DNA of 64,000 nt, from the NCBI GenBank assembly GCA_018296165.2, contig JACKQL020000049.1, positions 186,001-250,000 of the forward strand, read 5' to 3'. This DNA is from Termitomyces sp. T153. Lineage: Eukaryota > Basidiomycota > Agaricomycetes > Agaricales > Lyophyllaceae. The first letter of the stretch is position 1. Every line of letters begins with the position of its first letter. Shown here piece by piece: positions 31,863-43,748 of this stretch. The notes under the pieces are model-generated. The model saw only the letters and a program-made list of their open reading frames with translations. It was not told the origin of the DNA and did not search any database. The position numbers and the translations under genes are program-made.

Positions 31863-32276
31863 TGTAATGATGACTTCTAGAGGCTGTGGCTCAATCACAC
31901 AAGTGGCAGAGGGAGATCCAAGGTCTATTCAGCATCTACAAGAAGTACTAGAGTTCTAGCTGCTCACCTGGCAGAGGTAGATCCAAAGATAACAAGTCTA
32001 AGGATTCCCAATTCCAGTGTTTAGAAAAGTTACTCTAAAGTCTCTGGAAAAAATCCTCAACAACAACCAAATCCAAAATCCAATCCAAAAGTGGAAATCC
32101 ATTTGTAAATGGCTTTGATCTCCAGACTGACAGTACATGACCATGTAGAAATACATCCAAAGGATAGCCTTTGATCAAAAGTACTTGTGACCAAAAAATG
32201 GGTGGAGGTCAACAATGAATGGCAGGCTTGGAATAAAGGAAAAATCAGAGGGTCTGGTAAGAGCAGTCCCCTGACA
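31863..32276 (-). repeat. B2 3' LTR
   Basis: 414 bp, left end tgtaatgatgac, right end agtcccctgaca. A polypurine tract (ctagagggaggggaggtgatg-like on minus, 32277-32296) abuts it. Confidence 0.85.
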
Positions 32277-34070
32277 TCACCTCCCCTCCCTCTAGTGTGT
32301 GGTGTCCCAATGCACTGGGTAAAAGAAATTGTGGATTGCTTGGTTGGCTGCAGAGATAGGGTAGAGGCCTACAGTAGAAGTCCCAGACCAGGGCTGGTGC
32401 ACATACATTGGCCTGTGGTTCCTAAGAGATGTCCTCAATTGCCATATCCTTTCAATTTCACCTTGAACTCACAACAAGGATTGGTGTGGAGACAGAGATC
32501 ACAAGTGATGGTGTAGGTGCCTACATATCAGGATATCTGAGGCCACCAGTAGTTCTAGGGCACCAGCTCCAGCATCTTCCATCTACCAGGATGTTGGCTA
32601 CACAAGAGTCATAGTGTTGCACTACAATGTTTCAATGGAGTTTAGGAATGTTAGGCACATAGATACATCCTCAGCCTGAAGACCCCACTCATCTGCATGC
32701 ACTGACTTAACTCCACTGGCTTATCAGGCTTGTAGGGCCTGGATAGCCTGGGCAATCACATCCTCTTGTGCACCCTCCCAATTGCATGTCTATGAGGATG
32801 TTTGGCTCATCCCCTTGGACCACAATCCTTTCTAAAGCACAAATGGCAAAGAGCTCAGGCTTGAGGAGGATGATGTTGTCATTATCTCCTGCCCCAGCAT
32901 CAGGCTCAGCATGCCTAGACAATCTATCTGGTTTGCCCATGCTCTGTCCAGGTTTGTAATGCAGCAAGAAGTCAAAGTTGGCCAGATGTAGGGACCACTG
33001 AGCTTGGCATCAATTGAGCTTCCTCACCATATGGAAGTACTCAAGGTTCTTGTGCTCTCTCCAGACTTCAAACTTATGTTATGCACCCTCAGGGAAATGC
33101 TGCCATTCTTCAAAGGACCAAGTAATGGCAAGCATTTCCTTGTCATGGATCTCATAGTTGCATTCTACTGCATTGAGGGCTCTTGGAGTAGAAGGCTACA
33201 GGATTCCACTTGCCATCCTCCTTTGACTGCTGACAGAGAACTGCTCCTATGGCAGTCAGAGCTATCAGCTTCAACAGGACTCCCACTGCCATGCTGTATT
33301 CTTGATAGTGAGGTCAAAGAGGGGGCATGCATGATGGGAGAAATCCTGTATGAACCTCTGGTAGAAGTTGACAAACCCAAGAAAAGCCTGCACTTCCTTC
33401 TTGTTCCTTAACTCAGGTCACTCCACTACACCTGCCACTTTAATGGGGTCCATATTTGCCATTCCATGCAAAATGATTAAACCTAGGTACTCAACCCTAA
33501 GTACTCCACCTCAGTCTGCTCAAACTTACACTTCTCAAGCTTAAGGTAGAGCTGGTGTTGGCAAAGGTGTTTCAAGACAATGCACATGATTTGGTGATGC
33601 TAGTCCAAGTCCTTGATGTAGATGAGGATATCATCGAGATACATGCAAACAACATCTTTTCAAACAGATCACAGAAGATGTCATTCAATATTGTCCAGAA
33701 GGTGGCTGGGCTATTGACAAGACCAAAGACATCACCAGAGGTTCAAAAAATCTGCAATTGGTTCTGAACACTGCCACCACTTATCCCCTTCCTTGATGCA
33801 CACATTGTTATAACCCCAACAGATGTCTAACTTGGGGAAGTATTGTGCACCTCAAAGGTTGTTGACCAGTTCAGAGATGACTGGCAAGTGATAGTGGTTC
33901 TTTACTGTCATTGCATTTGAGACTTCATAGTCCTGAACAAGACAAAGAGACCCATCCTTCTTCTTAATGAAAAAGACTGAGGAGGCTATTGGGGACTTAG
34001 AGGGTTGTATCTGGCCAGAGTCAAGATTCTCCTGCAAAAACACATCCAGCTCATCCTGCTCACAGGGCAC
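32277..34070 (-). pseudogene. B2 RT, RNase H and chromodomain remnants
   Basis: Minus blocks in order are: 34070-33852 (ASSVFFIKKKDGSLCLVQDY; motif for RT entry), the RT active site near 33635 (rc MYLDDILIY, catalytic pair intact), a thumb remnant near 33400, RNase H pieces 33380-33000, 32967-32707 (HYKPGQSMGKPDRLSRH) and a short integrase-like piece near 32640-32500. A chromodomain tail then lies close to the 3' LTR. The integrase core is deleted. Stops are frequent. Confidence 0.7.
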
Positions 34071-34364
34071 AGGTGGATAGACTTTGCAGCTGGAGGGTTC
34101 TGCACTGGGTATTAGCTCAAATGCATGGTCCCATTGCTTGTGCTCTGGGAGTGAATCAAATGATGCCTTGGAGAATATGTCCTCAAAATCATGAGGTGAC
34201 CAGGAACTGTGCTACAAAAAGGCTTGGGCTGGGAATTTGCTACAAATGCCTCAGTCAGTTGTTGAGAAGTTGTCTGACTGGCCTAGGTCTCTGTCACTGT
34301 AGGGGGAGGGCAGAGCATTATAGTGTAGATCCTATCACCTACTTCAATGGTCTTGTCTGGAGAC

Positions 34365-36290
34365 TCAGAGTCCAGAGTGCTGGCAAATTCCCCTTTGTGT
34401 TTGTCTTTCCTCACACACAACACCTTGGACATCCTCATAGAGGGCCTCTCTATGAGGGAATGTCAGAGGGAGGGGATCTAGGAGGTTGAGATCAGCATAA
34501 GGAAGATGCCCAGCATGACAGGTGTGCATGGCAGCATGTTTGCAAACCTTTGCTCTATGCTCCTTGCAGGCTTCTTCTGCACAAGTCTGCAACAATGAGG
34601 ATAGCAACTCATCTTCACCTCACCCTTAGTCCAGTCAATTTCAGGGTTATGTTCATGTAACTGGGTGAACTCCAGGATCATGTCTTGCTTCCCCAAACTA
34701 GTGACAGCAAAAGCAGCTCACTCAGAGTGGTCCTGGTAACAAAGAACCAGGTCCACCATAGATTGGATAGAGCCAGCTTCATTGAGTGTGCAACCAACAT
34801 TATATACAGGGATAGGGCAAGAGAGGGGGCAAGTGGTGAGACAATGTTGTTGCACATAGTTAATGTCAAGGAACAGGCCTGTTGCCCCACTGTCAAGCAG
34901 GGCAACAACATTTCAGGTCTGCTGGGTGTCTGTTGTCTGAATTTCTAACTGTAGCTTCAAGGAGTTTGCAGAAGGGGTGGAAGCAACAATGTAGCAATGG
35001 GGGAGATGATGCTCTTTTCCATGCAGGAATCCAGTACTGTGGGTTAGGAGGTGTATTCCCAGCTGAGACTTTAGCTAGGAGGGGGCTTTGTATGTGAGAC
35101 TTTAGCTAGGAGGGGGCTTTGTATGTCTGAGGAGGGGGGCTTCTTGTTCTGGGCATAGTATCAAAGACAGCAATAGATATATCTGATACTATGGACAGGG
35201 GAGCAAAACAATTAGCACTAGGCAGTGGGGGCATACAGGTCATCCATTGCCTGTTTCAAAATCCTCCTCTGAGTCCACAGGTGCAACCTCCAACTCATCA
35301 GCAAACTTGGTGGAGGGAGCAGCTGTGGACGGACACATTGAGAGAGGGGGTTCCTGTTGCATCCTGAGCTGCCAGAAGTTGGACAAGCAGCTCTTCTTGC
35401 TCTAAAACAAGGGGATAGTGCACTTCCAGCCCTTGTTGACAGTAACAAGCAAAATGGCCAGCCTTTCTGCAGTGGCAACACAATAGAGCTCCATCAGCTG
35501 CTACTGCTCACATTCCTTCTTGTACCAAGTGTCAACATGCTTGTTGTCTGGGCACTCCTCAATCATACTATCAATATGATTTATGAGAGAAGGGTGGACT
35601 CCATCATGGAAGGTTAGGCAAAGCTGCAGGCCATCAGGATATCCAGCCTGCTCAACTAATGCACAGAACAAGTCAATGTACTCATCTAGCAACCACTTCC
35701 CTTGACTATACTGGTTACAGTCTCAAAGAGAAAGAACTGCAGTCTTGGCAAGGTCAAGGGGAAAGAACTTGGCTTGGAACTCCTTCTCAAACTCCATCCA
35801 GCCAGTATAACTCTCTACTCCTCCAGGGCATCAAAAGATGCACAATGTGTGGGTTAAAGCTCAGCCAGCCTTCATGTAGGAGAGGATCCAGGCAATTCCC
35901 AGGGCATCAGAGGTAAAAGCTTCATCACTAAACTGGATATAGGTGATGCAGGATTGAAGGAAACATTCCCCAACCTTGCAGTCCCCATCAAATATGTCAG
36001 GGAGCATGGGGCAGGGAAGCTGGAAGTAACAAGCTAGGTGTAGAATAGAACCTTCCTATAGCTGCTAAAGGTTCAGGGGGAAGAGTAGGAGCAAAGGGGA
36101 GGCATTCTAGGAGGGCTTGGAGGGAGAGCAACACCACTTCAGTGGTTTGACATAGTCCAGTGAATTTGGCTGTGTGGGAGGTAAGGGAAGCTTGGGTACA
36201 TGGGACCTATGTCTCCAGGGACAATAGATGACTCCAGCCATTGTCCTGGGGGTTTGAAGCATCAGGGAGAGGTACCAGAGGGATTAGTTG
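34365..36290 (-). pseudogene. B2 gag and protease remnants
   Basis: The gag start is near 36290 and the core runs 36000-35500 (LDEYIDLFCALVEQAGYPDG at 35692-35633). The knuckle CCHCRKAGHFACYCQQG lies at 35483-35430, intact. The protease follows at about 34930-34470: VALLDSGATGLFL can be read at about 34900-34870 on the minus strand and MILEFTQLHEHNPEIDW at 34685-34630. A 41 bp direct duplication (gagactttagctaggaggg) lies at about 35058-35125. Confidence 0.7.
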
Positions 36291-36414
36291 GGTCATAGAA
36301 GGAGCACAGAGAGTAGCAAAATGCTGGTGGAGAAGAGACCTTTTGACAAACCAAACAGAAAATTCAGGCAGTCAAAGAGGGGGCTCCCAGACCAAATCTA
36401 GAGACTTGATCTGC

Positions 36415-36825
36415 TGTAAGGGCAACCTCTAGAGGCTGTGGCTCAACCACACAACTGGTAGAGAGAGATCCAAAGTCTATTCAGTATTTGCAAGAAGTTC
36501 TAGAGTTTTAGCTGCTCACCTGGCAGAGGGAGATCCAAAGAGAACAAGTTTAGGGATTTCCAATGCTAGTGTTTGGAAAATTTACCCTAGAACTTCTGTA
36601 AAAAAAACTCAACAACAACCAAATCTGGAATCTGATCCAAAAGCAAAATACCATTGTGAATGGCCTTGATCTCCTGACTCACAGCACATGACCACATACA
36701 AATATACCCAAAAGATAGCCCTTGTTTGCAAGTACTTGTGATCAGAAAATGGGAGGTTGACAATGAATGGCAGGCTCAGAATAAAGGAAACAATCAGAGG
36801 GTCTGGTAAGAGCAGTCCCCTGACA
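36415..36825 (-). repeat. B2 5' LTR
   Basis: 411 bp, left end tgtaagggcaacc, right end cagtcccctgaca; colinear with 31863-32276. Confidence 0.85.
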
Positions 36826-36830
36826 ATAAT

Positions 36831-38085
36831 AGTAGAGATCATTTGTGAGAGGCAATAACTTCACCTGTTCCTCCTCAGCTTGCTTAATCAGCAGGCAATA
36901 CCAATTTTCAGCATCAATTCCACACCAGCTATCCTACTAAGGCACCACTGGGGGTTGCTTGTATTGCTTGAGGTGTCAACAATGTTCATCATCTATTTCC
37001 CTAGAGATGTTGGGTGACATGGTGGGGTGGGAAAACTATTGTTCAAGGTAGATTGCCCCATAAGTATAGACATGGTCCACCCACTTGACTGGAATACAGT
37101 TTTGTAACATGACATGCAAGGTGTCATTGTTGCTAAAATTCTGTGATTGATGGTTGTACAGAATGACCTTGTGACAATCAAAATTAGGCCTAGAATGGAC
37201 TGAAAGGGTTGTTGCATGTGGTAGACAATATATCCCTCCACTGCCTCCCAGTATAAACTGGGATGAGTAAATGCAAATGTCAACCTTCTCACAACAGCCA
37301 TCTTGGCCAACCCACTTGACAATACCACATGGGAAAGCACATATCCAAACAATGTGCAGTAATACATATGATAAGCATGATCCACTGCAATTCTCACAAA
37401 TGTATTATTAAGGCCAGGTCAGCCAAAAATAAGGACATAATGCACCAGCACCTTGAGGTTCAAGAGTTATGTCAGGAGTAGAGCATGCATTGATACAAGA
37501 TGTAGTATTCCATATTATTGGCATGTAATAAGCCTGGTAGGAATGACCAATAGGGATTTTCTACTTGAGCAAACTTGACCTTTGCCAGAGGGTATTTCAT
37601 TGTCAGGTCCTGTGTGGGCTTGTCCAATACACTGGCTATGTGCCAGGATTTGCTAAGCAACATGTGTACTACAATACAATCATGATATAGTATGTGCTCA
37701 TTGGTCATGTATCCAAAGAGCTTGTCCAGCTCATAAGGATGCATGGGGAATCCTAGAGGTGCATGCCTATACACCATTGAGCATGGAGTATCTGCACATT
37801 TCCAATACTTGTATTTAAAACTGGAGGTGTTATTTGCCTCTTGTCCAAAGAACACAACATGAGAGTAGGGAGACCAATAGAAGTAGTCTCTAAGTCCTCT
37901 CACAAAGTATGAGTTATGCCATTCCAGGTTATGCTCATTCCACACCCATGCTCCCAGTATTGTTGGAACTCATCCATTAAGCTGCTTATCTTTGTGAGCA
38001 ATGAATTGCTCTGATTCCTTATACTTGTGATCTTTCATTTTACACTTCTGCACAAGATACAATTGCTGGGAGTACATCACTATGA
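36831..38085 (-). pseudogene. unrecognised decayed ORF
   Basis: Minus 37945-37472 is open for 157 codons (FVRGLRDYFYWSPYSHVVFF, GFPMHPYELDKLFGYMTNEH, PLAKVKFAQVENPYWSFLPG). It continues after breaks as KVLVHYVLIFG and HAYHMYYCTLFGYVLSHVV, then, after a frame change, IVKWVGQDGCCEKVDICIYS and CIPVKWVDHVYTYGAIYLE, HPTMSPNISREIDDEH, LLIKQAEEEQVKLLPLTND to the B2 target site. The frames read as one decayed protein of at least 350 residues. I do not recognise the family; it adjoins, but is not part of, the C2 reverse transcriptase. Confidence 0.45.
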
Positions 38086-38717
38086 TCTGATTTAACTTAC
38101 CCATATCAGGGTGAATACCATGCAAGTCAATGATATGGCTGAGGCACTCTACACACTTGGCATACAGCTCACACTTCTTCCATTTGAGGTAGAGCTTGTT
38201 TTTATGTAGTCTTTCAAAGACTACTCTGAGGTGCTCTTTGTGCTCCTCAATGGAGTCCAAAAAGACATATATTGTCTAGATATACATTCATCCATTTTCC
38301 AATGATGTCCCAAAAGATGGTTGTCATCAGCCATTGAAATGTAGCTGGCACATTACAATTGCCAATCTGCATGATATTATGGCAGTATGTACCAGTGATG
38401 GTCATAAACAGCATTTTTGGTACATCCATGGTATGTATCCTTACTTGCTCATACACATCTGTAAAGTCAATCTTTGATCTTATAGGCACATCAGCTACAT
38501 CCTCCAAAATGACCTCCTGATTGTATAAGGGCTTAACATCCTTAACTGTATTATCATTGCTCCTGATTGGATAAGGGCATAACATCCTCAACTGTATTAT
38601 CATTGCATTGTTGAGCATCTAATACTGTCCACCAGGAGCCATCCTTTCTGGGGATGCATAACAATGGTGCAGCCTGATCAGCTGCACAGGTTTCCCACCA
38701 CTTCACATGCACATAGC
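38085..38717 (-). pseudogene. C2 reverse transcriptase, N-terminal part
   Basis: Minus from 38717: AAPLLCIPRKDGSWWTVLDA, then RSKIDFTDVYEQVRIHT (motif A), TGTYCHNIMQIGNCNVPATF and MNVYLDNICLF, where the YxDD second Asp is Asn. The thumb start EEHKEHLRVVFERLHKNKLYL follows to about 38085, where homology stops. A 48 bp direct duplication (gcaatgataatacagtt...caatcagga) lies at 38525-38615. The A solo LTR at 38718-39871 splits this domain from its linker. Confidence 0.7.
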
Positions 38718-39871
38718 TGTCACGACCCGTCCCCTGAACCCCCGCACATCATCCATCAACCCCCCGACCCCCAAAAAACCCCCGACACTCCGCCGAACTT
38801 CCGCCCATGCCCCGCGCCTATTTTGGCTAACTCCGACACCTCCCCAGCTAACTCCGACGGCCCCCTGGCCAACTTTGATGCCTTCCCCGCAGCCACTGAC
38901 ACTTACCCTGGATCTCCCAAACCCCGAGAACCACCTCCGCTGTTCCCGATCTTCGCCACCCATCATCAACTCAACACCCTGGTTCCTCCAACCTATTCCG
39001 GAGTATCACGACAACCTCGGGGCAACCCACGTTCCCCAATGATCCCATCAACATATCAGCGCAGCCCGATCCTTGATCGCAACTGACAGCTGCCCACTCC
39101 GTTGAGCTCCACCAAGCCCTGCCGTCGCAGCTGACGTACCCCGAAGTTCTCCGGTAGTCAGTATATAAGTTGTCAAGTAGCTCTTTGTACTCTAGTCTTG
39201 ATATTGCTTAAACGTTACCTATGGTCTAATTGTTTCCTTTTCATGTTTCGTGTCTCGTTCTCCTTACTCTCAGTCTCCCGGTCTTATCTCAGTCTCCCGG
39301 TCTTATCTCAGTCTCCTGGTCTTGTCTTGTCTCCATTTCATTATTGTTCTCGTTATCATTTCGTATCTCCACTCGAATCTACTCTTGTCCCATATCAACC
39401 CCATTCCATTTCATCTGACACTGTCTCGGTGACTCTGTCTGGCCATTGTGCCCAAGTCCTCATCAACCTAAACAACCTCACAAACTCCGCAATTACGATT
39501 ACAAACCCCGACACTCTTTCACCAGGTCCGAACCTTGCTCTTTGCTCGGTCCCGGACTCCATCAACTCCAATTGATCTCCCATCAAACCCCGGCTCCGCT
39601 CCCATTGATCACACAGCCATCTACTCCTTTGCTTCTGCGAATCTCCCATACGGTCTTCTGCCTGAACCCCGCCAAGACTGTCCCGTTTCCTTGCAATCCG
39701 ACTTCTCCGGACCTTCCCGGATCTGTCCGGATCACATCCCACTGACTATCCGCACAAGCCATCAGTGCCCGGACGTTTTCGAGTGTTCGGTTACCAGTGC
39801 AAGGGGATCACGCCCGCCTAGTAAGGACTCGCCCAGTGCAGCTGAGCCCCCGAGGTCAGCGGAACCTGACA
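38718..39871 (+). repeat. solo A-family LTR with target duplication
   Basis: 1154 bp from tgtcacgacccg to ggaacctgaca, flanked by the exact duplication ATAGC (38713-38717 and 39872-39876). It has tatataag at 39164-39171 and agtcttgatatt beginning 32 nt later. CpG is abundant, so it is a young or protected copy. It sits in the C2 RT region; the frame RIECY | VHVKWWE is restored when it is removed. A solo LTR implies LTR-LTR recombination. Confidence 0.92.
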
Positions 39872-40730
39872 ATAGCATTCAATCCTATCCTGAAACTGCT
39901 GCTGAAGTGACTTGGGACACCTTAGCAAGAAGTATGAGTAGTGCTTGGTCTCATCTATGAGATTTATCTCATGGTTGACCTCACACCATGGAGGAGGTTG
40001 CACCTTTGTACCATTGATAATGTCCTAAAACTCATCATACCACTGCTGCTGAAGATGCAGAATATTGTCTTCAGTCAACTTGGAAGGTTGAGCCTTCCAC
40101 TTCTCTTCTTTGGTCCAAGGGCTTTGATTGTTCTTGGCCAACTTCAAAGGCCTTTCTTGCATACTTATCCCACAAGGCCATCAGGCAAATTTCAGATTTG
40201 TCTGGGATATTTAATCATGTAGGACAATACTCTGTCCTACTCAACCATTTGTTTCAGGAGTAGTTAAACTCACTAGGTTTGTATATCTCATCCTCTGTAA
40301 CCATCCAATATACCTTGGTGGCATGGATTGCACATCTTACCCCTTCTTCCCCTTCTTGCCATGTCAGATCAGCAATGACTGGATTCCATTCTGATGGCAT
40401 ATGGGAATTGTATGCTCACTTGAGTGTTGCTTTGGGATTGGTCTGTCCCAAATTCCCCACTCCTTTTGAGTCAGAAGGATCTTTTTAGTCCCTCTTCCCC
40501 AACTGCTGTGATACCTCCATCTTTGGACCCATTTTCCCTCTTGAAGAGTACAGTACCATGATACTCTTTCTCAAATACCAACAGAGATAGGTGATTATTG
40601 TGCAGACTATTAGCTGACCAAACCTTGTTTTCATCCTCTACATCCTCCACAGTGGCTGCTTTGTTCCACCAGCTTTGTTCCACCAGCTAGTCAAGGTCAC
40701 TCATCACAGTGCTTTTCTACTGTACAAAAT
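39872..40730 (-). pseudogene. C2 protease-RT linker
   Basis: Minus reading gives YDEFKDIINGTKVQPPPW, EVNHEINLIDETKHYSYF and CPKSLQQQFQDRIECY just before the LTR insertion, which is the connection between protease and RT in this type of Ty3/gypsy pol. The portion 40700-40150 is more decayed (DENKVWSANSLHNNHLSLLV). Confidence 0.6.
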
Positions 40731-40732
40731 TG

Positions 40733-41215
40733 TCATAGGTGGCCATCTGCATCCTCCAGCTCCAGTTGCTGAGCTGGAGTAGCCACCCCATTGATGACCA
40801 TTTGGTCAATCTGAAAGTCTAAGATGACATTATGTGTCCTCATGAATGGCATCCCTCCAATCATGTTGTAATGGTCAAAATTAGCAATGTCTACATAGAC
40901 ATTGTGGTACTTGCCAGGGACCTTGATGGTTACCCAGGCACCATAATTGACAATGGAACAACTTCCAATTGTTCCCAGTTGCAATGTGATTATTGTGGCT
41001 AATAGAGCCACACATATCCCAGCTACATGTGCAAAGGACAGTGTGAGGACTGAGGTAGTACTTCCCCAAGTCCCACAGCATCCATGCTTTGTGGCCATTA
41101 ACATCCACCCAAGTATTGAGACATTCTTTGCCTTGCACAGGCAGGACTGGCCATTCCATGGCTTCTTTTGATGCCATGATCAGCACCTTGCACATGTGAA
41201 CCTCATTAGTAGGTC
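40733..41215 (-). pseudogene. C2 retropepsin
   Basis: Minus frames read DVNGHKAWMLWDLG (DSG-type active site with Ser replaced by Leu) and, after a frame change, STTSVLTLSFAHVAGI, LGTIGSCSIVNYGAW, YVDIANFDHYNMIGGMPFMR and ILDF...VINGVATPAQ, the conserved end of a Ty3/gypsy protease. It precedes the linker and RT of C2. Confidence 0.7.
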
Positions 41216-41500
41216 CTACACTCTACTCTTAGTGGTAGGGACCTCAGTGAGGGCAAAAAAACCCTCACTATCACTGCTTCAAGTGTAGTAATTGTTGTTG
41301 TCTGTCTCAAACTTGATGTACTCCTCATTCTTGGCCTGAGTCCTATCAGACTCATCTGCATGCTTGCTGTTGACTTCAATAGGCTCCTTGTCCTGTTCAC
41401 CATTGGTGTCTCCCATCTGTGCTTGCTATCAACTTCAACAGGCTCATTGTTCTGCTCATTGTTGGCATTTCCCATGTCCAAGGAAATAGCCATATGTACC
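41216..41500 (-). pseudogene. C2 acidic linker upstream of protease
   Basis: A direct duplication of a 60-70 bp unit (caggctcattgtcctgttcaccattgg-like, at 41380-41420 and 41437-41470) lies here. The translated acidic linker (EEYIKFETDNNNYYT, SSDSEGFFAL) matches C1 8560-8520. B3 inserted at 41501; the zinc-knuckle side of C2 resumes at 47024. Confidence 0.55.
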
Positions 41501-41867
41501 TGTCAGAGGACTTCCATTCCCAACCTCCATGACTTGTTCCAGCATCTCTGCAGCTTGTTCAACATCTCCAGGGCTTGTTCCAGAACCCCAGAGATCTCCA
41601 GAGACCTGTGGAACTCTCTGTATTACCTCACCAATCATCTTCCTAGGGTCAGGGCTAGCTCTGGCCTTCTGTACAGTTGTTCCCATGCCTCTGCCACCCA
41701 CTGATGCACTGCACTGAGCAGTGGGAATCCTTAGACTTGTTCTCTTTGGATACCCTCTGCTAGGTGATTAATTACTGCTTGTATCTTTGTCTACTTGCTA
41801 ATATACTTTGGATTCCCCTCTGCTAGCTGCATGACTTAGATCTGCTGCCCTGGAGGTTGCCCTTACA
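41501..41867 (+). repeat. B3 5' LTR
   Basis: Starts tgtcagaggacttcc and ends gttgcccttaca. The initiation block agacttgttct is at 41733-41743 and the complementary primer site follows the LTR (41868-41881). Confidence 0.85.
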
Positions 41868-41973
41868 GCAGGACAAGTCTCCTAAAACTGGTCTGGAAGC
41901 CCCTCATAGCTGCAGGGAACCTCTGAGCTGCTATCTGTCACTTCCCCACCAGGACTAAGCACCACAGAGTCCT

Positions 41974-43180
41974 ATGTCTCAGCCTGCCAACCCAGACACC
42001 CCTGCAGAGGCTCTGGCCCCACAGGACAAAGCCTGGACCCACCTGCTACACCAAGAAAACCAGGTGCAAATCATGCAATCATCTCTTACCTACCATACAA
42101 CTGAACTCTCCACCCAATCTTATCTCAATCACTCCAGGTGCTGCTCAAGTGCCTCCCCCCTACCTCCACACCTCCCCCAGTCATGGAACCTACCCCAACC
42201 ACTTCTGTATCTATCTCAGCAGCTCTGGTGAGCCTACAACTGCAGATTCCATGCCCTGTACTTCCAGACACATATGATGGTGCTTGCTCCAGCAGGGAAC
42301 ATTTCCTCCAGTCCTGCCTCACCTACATCCACCTCAGCAGGGATGCCTTTGACTCTGACACGTTGAGAATAGCCTGGGTACTGTCACACATGAAGACCAG
42401 ACATGCTTCCACCTACATGTTGCAAGTCTTCCATTGCCCCAGAGGTGTGGGAAGTTTCCTGGACTGGGCTGCCTTCAAGAAGGACTTCTGGGTGGAGTTT
42501 TCCTGCTTGACCCCCCCAAAACTGCTGCCTTGACACTACATGACCAGAAGCAATATGAGCAAGGGAAGCAAACCCTGAATGAGTACACTGACTCCTTCTG
42601 GGCACTGGTCAAGCAAGCTGCCTACCCTGATGGCCTTCAGTTATGCCTCACATTCTGGGATGGCCTGCACCCCGTGCTGGTGGAATGCATTAATAATCTT
42701 GTGGAGGGCTGCCCTGATGATGAAAGGATTGCTTTGTGGTATGAGGTAGCCTGAGATCAGTGGCAACTTATGGAGATTTGACAGGAGCTCCACTACATGC
42801 ACTCCATGCTGCACCCCACACTAGTCACCAGCCTCCAATACTCCATGCCTGCTTGCCCAGCACCTGCCCCCACTCTAACCATCTCTGCACTGCACCTCCT
42901 GCTGCCAGGTATCTCCATGGATGTGGATGCAGCCTGACAGCTCTGCACCATGCTGTTACTGTGTCAGAGATGCAAGAAGCCTGGGCATTTTGCATGACAC
43001 TGCCCCCTGGATCTGGAAGTGCATTACCTCTCCATGGTGGAGCAGGAGGAACTCCTCCTGCAATTTCTGGCTGCAAAAGACACTGCTGGAGCTCCATTGC
43101 CAGATGAGCCAATGCTGGAGTTGACTCCAGAGGAGATCAGCACTTGCACCTCACCCCCAGAACTGGAGGAGGATTTTTAG
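41974..43180 (+). pseudogene. B3 gag with zinc knuckle
   Basis: The frame opens at 41974 (MSQPANPDTPAEAL). The core includes CPVLPDTYDGACSSREHFLQ, SCLTYIHLSRDAFDSDTLRI and, after a shift near 42500, KQTLNEYTDSFWALVKQA and LVEGCPDDERIALWYEVA. The knuckle at about 42962-43003 reads CQRCKKPGHFA, stop, HC: the TGA stands where an Arg CGA is likely. The acidic tail ELTPEEISTCTSPPELEED ends near 43180. Confidence 0.7.
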
Positions 43181-43249
43181 TCAAGTGGCAGATAAGGTGT
43201 ATGCCTTCATTGCTGGGTACTAACAGGTTCTCATGTCTGTTGTTAAAAA

Positions 43250-43640
43250 ATGAAATTGCCTTTTCTGATGCCCCTCATTCTAAGACAAAAGAACCTCAAT
43301 GTTCCTCTCCAGTCATACAAATACCAGCTCTAGAGCCTCTGCCAAGTCCCCCAATACTAGCTAGGGTCTGCCAGTGCTGCCCTGCCTGGGCATGCCAAAT
43401 GCCCTGGCAGTACATAATGGCTTCAAGCCCATCTGCCAACTCCCTGCACCTTGACATGGAGATAGAGACTACAGACACCCAGCAAACCCATGGAGTCACT
43501 GCTCTCCCAGATAGTGGAGAAATGGGACTGTTCCTAGACTCAGAGTTTATCAAGTGCCATGGCCTGACTATGCAGCCACTTTCCAAGCCCATTCCAGTCT
43601 TCTCTGGGACCTCATACCCCCCTACCTCCATGCATTCAAG
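43250..43640 (+). pseudogene. B3 retropepsin
   Basis: TALPDSGEMGLFLDSEF (about 43498-43548) is the active site with GAT changed to GEM. LHLDMEIETTDTQQTHGV precedes it. Homology beyond PISKPIPVF breaks off near 43610, so the protease lacks its C-terminal half, a deletion relative to B1. Confidence 0.65.
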
Positions 43641-43748
43641 GATGTGTTCTTCAAGGCCTCATTTGGCTAGCTCCCAGAGCACAAGCAATGGGACTACGCC
43701 ATTGAGCTATTGCCCAACTCCATGCCTGCCAGCTGTAAGGTCTACCTG

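Larger units (their letters stand above)
31863..36825 (-). mobile_element. B2, internally deleted B element
   Basis: LTRs lie at 31863-32276 and 36415-36825, with the exact duplication ATAAT at 31858-31862 and 36826-36830. Total 4963 bp, about 1.3 kb shorter than B1. The main deletion joins the chromodomain region to the early integrase region near 32470-32480, removing the integrase catalytic core; a smaller one lies near 33270 in RNase H. The RT keeps an intact YLDD codon string. Confidence 0.88.

Noticed and set aside
36993..37397. 134-codon minus frame (VVLSSGLAKMAVVRR onward)
   Set aside because: After about 37290 the neighbouring frame reads more like protein and continues past its stops; this frame is a shadow except for its first part.
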